A stretch of 64,000 nucleotides of DNA from Glandiceps talaboti (taxonomy: Eukaryota; Hemichordata; Enteropneusta; Spengelidae): assembly GCF_964340395.1 (NCBI RefSeq), contig NC_135565.1, positions 5,475,142 through 5,539,141 on the forward strand, in the 5' to 3' direction. Positions 61,201-64,000 of the stretch are shown here, one piece after another. A program made the position numbers and the translations under genes. Position 1 is the first letter of the stretch, and each line of letters opens with the position of its first letter. The notes beneath the pieces are model-generated. The model was given only the letters and a program-made list of their open reading frames with translations. It was not told the DNA's origin and ran no database searches.

Positions 61201-61807
61201 TTTACTTCCAGGTATTGTGAAGTACAAATAACATCAATTTGTGTATTTATTATAGCAGAGGGAAAGTCAAGAGGTAAAACAAAAACTCCCATCTCATGCA
61301 GGTCATACAGTGAAGGGTTTGGAAACAATGATCAGTATGCAAAATAGTTGGATATTCTCATCATATCAGCTACTATATATAGGTATTTAAACATAGAATG
61401 TGAAATCAATTTGTATCAAGTTGCGAAAGAATGAAAACAAACCTTGGGTTGAGTTGAATTCTTTTCTTTATTTTTTCTTTTTACAGATACATCCATAACC
61501 ATCCTTATGACACACTACAGGCAAACCTTTCCTACATGTAGTGTTTTTTACTCTACAAAAATTACACCTTTTAGAGTGTCATGTAATGGAGAGGGTCATG
61601 GAGCATAAGTGTGGGTTGGGAATATTTTCTGAGCATGATGTGGAGGCAATTCACCACAAGGTTAATCAATCCTATGCAAACTACAGTTGTATGCCAGGTC
61701 ACGATTTGGTGAAAGTAGTTCAGATGGTCAAGAATCACCATGTTGAAGTGTTTCCTTGTTATACCAGGCCAACTCTGAGAAAAAGGGTATTTTTAAATTT
61801 TGAATGA
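55237..61807 (+). CDS. RAG1-like gene, catalytic core exons
   Basis: Exons: 55237-55493, 58751-58966, 59525-59768, 59894-59970, 60445-60648, 60748-about 61135, about 61486-61807. GT-AG borders keep phase: LHKLRR joins WLRQWDVYIQSK, LEDLER joins YEKLF, NGYEW joins KGKRILVW, and GLSGPSG joins KYYCLWC. Candidate active site: Asp in IWLKFGGDHGGG, Asp in FMANDSDKN (RAG1 has ADESDHE around D708), zinc pair CLWC (RAG1 has ICTLC), and Glu in IFSEHDVEAIHH (RAG1 has SEGNESGNK around E962). Between them is VFHISLGIFHRSFKLLQ. Predicted RNase H-fold DDE recombinase. Shifts at C4 59544-59547, G3 60522-60524 and T6 61545-61550 are homopolymer events. A frame change near 55390, a TGA before PVFHISLG and another change near 60958 are not. 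It follows the N-terminal exon on the same strand (AG+A phase match, giving R then LFNQEK), so it reads as one gene. A Harbinger-like TE fills the first long intron. Confidence 0.6.
55696..58178 (-). mobile_element. Harbinger-like element in the RAG1-like intron
   Basis: Perfect 23-bp terminal inverted repeats beginning GGCTGCTTTCACAAAAAC are followed by G-rich (left) or C-rich (right) runs with GGTCGGGAGA on both sides. They are flanked by TAA (55693-55695, 58179-58181), the TWA duplication typical of PIF/Harbinger. C-rich phrases with TCAAGTACCCCC repeat inside both ends. It carries a minus-strand coding remnant and a (TTG)n tract at 57920-57982. It sits within the 55494-58750 intron, so it need not disrupt the product. 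Confidence 0.8.
56640..57210 (-). pseudogene. Uncharacterised protein carried by the element
   Basis: Minus-strand frame from 57210: MDVFSTPLTRDD, LKHLYSKGLVSSKNVEKL, KEILKGAILHLEQQR and ERKRMKERKQRAEKN (basic, helical). Adding one A in an A7 run (about 56943) continues it with YDWDALVRNGDISKLKVKEL, DKYLSNYEIP. After one more A in an AAA run (about 56818) it reads DKVEAVRCHYYQSNES plus an acidic Ser tail. The final block looks like a SAP-type DNA-binding motif seen in repeated invertebrate proteins. It may be element cargo; no transposase catalytic domain is visible. Confidence 0.5.
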
Positions 61808-62312
61808 ATTTAATCATGACATTATTATGTAAATACAGTATGTAAATAAAAGTACAAAAATTATAGTAAATTATGAAGATAACAATGACATAGTTTGTTG
61901 TTAACTTATTTGAGTATGTGTGAAAATGTTTGAGTATTTGAGGCTATTCAGTGCCTGAACCATGTTTCACGGGCTACTTATGGTATTCCTTTCAGGACAG
62001 TACCGTTATGAAATTGCATAATTAATCATAGACCCTGCACCTGGTTAGAAGGTCTAGGAATTAATAAATATGTCTGTGTCATGAATGGACAGTTGTGTGC
62101 GCCCAAGCTAAGACCATTATAGTGTTGGTTTTGGGCAAGACACTGGGATGACGGGTGAGGAGTATCCAGTACAATGTACACATTAAGTTGAATAAACTAT
62201 ATATTACGAAGATCAGATAGTATTTGCATACTGTAAGCCTGTAGTGCTTACTGTGACACACTAATCCCCCCTTTCCATTTGCTTGGTTCATAGAAATGAA
62301 TAATTGACAGAA

Positions 62313-63609
62313 ATGGATGACTCCAAGATGACCTCCGATAAACCAGCTGTTCTCATCATGGGTGATACGTGGGGATCACCATTTCAGAGTGGCACTGCTT
62401 CGGCTGTCCGACTTCTTGCACATACTTTTAATGCAATAGGTCTCTCCGTTCATTGTACGGTTCTGAAAATGACAGACCAAGAATATGAGGAAGCACGAAG
62501 GAACAACGTTGAGCTGATTTGTCCAAATCCAATAAGACTCCTAAAACATAGGAGACAAAACCCAGATCATGATTGGTTGTATTCATGCGACACCTACTTC
62601 CCAGATATAGCCAAGATCAAAAACGTACAAATTATATTAGGGTTTGGAATGCTTACATCTGATGCCACTTTAGCAACAAAAGAGAGAATTATATCCATGG
62701 CACAGTATTATATAACCTACCTCTGGCCCACTGATGTTTCCCCGCCAAGTATTATTGGTTGCAATAGAGACGAACTTTTAGCACGTGCTGACAGTCTTGA
62801 AGAAGAGAGTGATCTAGCCTCAGCAACAGTCTCCGTTGATGGTCAGACATTCGAACATTTTGAACAGAGATTTCAAGAGTTCACTGACAAACAGTTTTTG
62901 ATCTACCCAGTACCAGATGACAAGTATCTTAACTTCAAACTTCCAAAGGTTCCGAGGAAAGATCAACGACTTCAAATTTTGTCATATCTTGAGGAGTCAG
63001 ATTTCGAAGACATGCAGAGTCACCAAGTACTTGCAAAGGCGTTAAATGTAGTAGCAGCGATGTACAGTGATTTCCAAGAACAACCACCTAAGTGGAAAGT
63101 AATGGGAACCTGCGAAGCCAAAGAATCGCACATTAAGAGAAATCTAAACCCACACTCACAACTAAAAATTGTTCCATCCTCTATGCCAACTTTGAAGTAC
63201 ATGGAAAGGGAAATGTTTAGTTCTCATCTCATCCTCATCCCGCCATCCCCTGGAAAGACTTTCCACCACTTAATGTTATCAACTATGGCCATTGGGATAC
63301 CTTTCCTGGTTTCCACGTATTCCCCCTGTCACGAGCTGATCAAGAAGTTTTTCCCGCTGTATGAAGATGACTTAGTGGTTGACATGGAAAACGTTGACGC
63401 ATTCCAGAAAAGGATAACACGAATGCTGAAGAAACCAGATGTCTACTTTCAGAAAGCATCAGAAGTGAAGGAGATTCTGAGAACGACAGCAATGAAATCC
63501 ATTGGTGAAATGAACGAAGAGTTTATTGATAAGGTGAAACAAGACATAGGATATTCAGAACCTTTAGCAGCATTAGGTGTGGCAGAATCTCTGGAACTCA
63601 AAACTCCAA
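62313..63609 (+). CDS. GT-B glycosyltransferase-like exon, 3' partial
   Basis: A single uninterrupted frame from ATG 62313 (MDDSKMTSDKPAVLIMGD) to a donor at about 63609 (ACTCCAA then GTAAGT). The N-terminal half (VLIMGDTWGSPFQSGTAS, RLLAHTFNAIGLSVHCTV) matches the nucleotide-sugar transferase N-domain layout. The C-terminal half (LILIPPSPGKTFHHLML, AIGIPFLVSTYSPCHELI, DAFQKRITRML) matches the donor-binding domain of group-1 transferases. Similar domains head large NLR-like or tandem-repeat immune-type proteins in cnidarians and amphioxus. Further exons are expected beyond the window. The ATG follows a TTGACAG acceptor-like site, so an upstream exon is possible. It is the longest clean frame in the window. 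Confidence 0.7.
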
Positions 63610-63654
63610 GTAAGTTATCATTATTTCGGAAACAGAGTCCCGTTTGAGTGTTGT

Positions 63655-63990
63655 GGGGCCAGTAAAACTTACATTGTGTACATTTCATTGTCTCCGACAC
63701 ATCTTGATTACAGGAGTCCAGTGAATACTCTATCGTGTACATGTCCTGCTGTCAGGCACAATGTGTTTATTAATCGAGTACAATGAACTCTGCATTGTGT
63801 GCATTTAATTGTATAATAGACAGTGGAGTACCACTGTGATTACTGACGTGCATTTAACACTAAACTGTGCACATTTCAAGATATCGGGCACACTGTAATA
63901 ACTGGGGTCCAGTGCAGAAATTGTGTACATGGCATGATATCAGACACACCATGATTACTGAGGTCCCGTGAACACTGTATTCTTTTAGTG
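63655..63990. repeat. Degenerate ~65-70-bp tandem repeat
   Basis: About five diverged units with TTGTGTACATTTCA, GATATCAGGCACAC, TGATTACTG and GGTCCAGTGAACACT. It lies in the intron after the glycosyltransferase-like exon. Confidence 0.6.
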
Positions 63991-64000
63991 AGAACAGCTT

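Noticed and set aside
63655-63990. CACNATG/CACTGTG-like strings that could be recombination heptamers
   Set aside because: They belong to a degenerate tandem repeat, have no paired nonamer or spacer, and no partner at the other side of the RAG1-like gene.

Overview
The window is animal nuclear DNA: split genes with GT-AG introns, abundant microsatellites, and many nested transposable elements (TEs). The domains (tandem HECT ligases, a CIDE-N-like gene, an Ig-kinase gene, a GT-B glycosyltransferase of the type seen in invertebrate NLR-like proteins, RAG1-like sequence) point to a marine invertebrate such as a cephalochordate, hemichordate or lophotrochozoan. The sequence alone does not settle which.

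Layout. 0-5 kb: a 40/45-bp minisatellite and copies of a dispersed element with TAGCACAACTG ends (called family A here). 5-12 kb, minus strand: a six-exon HECT E3 ligase gene whose introns carry family A copies and a nested MITE. 12.2-15.3 kb: a 105-bp satellite, then a decayed Crypton-type tyrosine recombinase split by a near-perfect 220-bp palindrome with a 9-bp target duplication. 15.8-23.3 kb: three tandem ~2.7-kb units, each with a HECT N-lobe-only gene; a fourth partial unit lies at 41.4-42.4 kb. 23.4-25.6 kb: an Ig-like/protein-kinase gene cut short, followed by a tyrosine-recombinase tail. 26-34.5 kb: a THAP transposase 5' part and DDE_Tnp_4 fragments, separated by an unrelated minus-strand gene of unknown function. 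36-40.7 kb, minus strand: a SWIM-YqaJ nuclease-PHD gene interrupted by a 2.8-kb hAT element. 43-45.5 kb: a CIDE-N-like gene. 46-48.4 kb: a MITE, a LINE fragment and a lone RAG1-like exon. 48.4-53.3 kb: no recognised gene. 53.9-61.8 kb, plus strand: the main discovery, a multi-exon RAG1-like gene. It has zinc-binding CxxC pairs, a RING finger, a further zinc finger and a catalytic core with D, D, CxxC and E motifs in RAG1 order. A Harbinger-like TE sits in one of its introns. 62.3-64 kb: a glycosyltransferase-like exon that runs on beyond the window.

Most long reading frames are broken by one-base shifts, and nearly all of these fall in homopolymer runs. This affects host-like genes and TE genes alike. 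It suggests long-read assembly errors as well as true decay, so several loci listed as broken may be intact in the animal.
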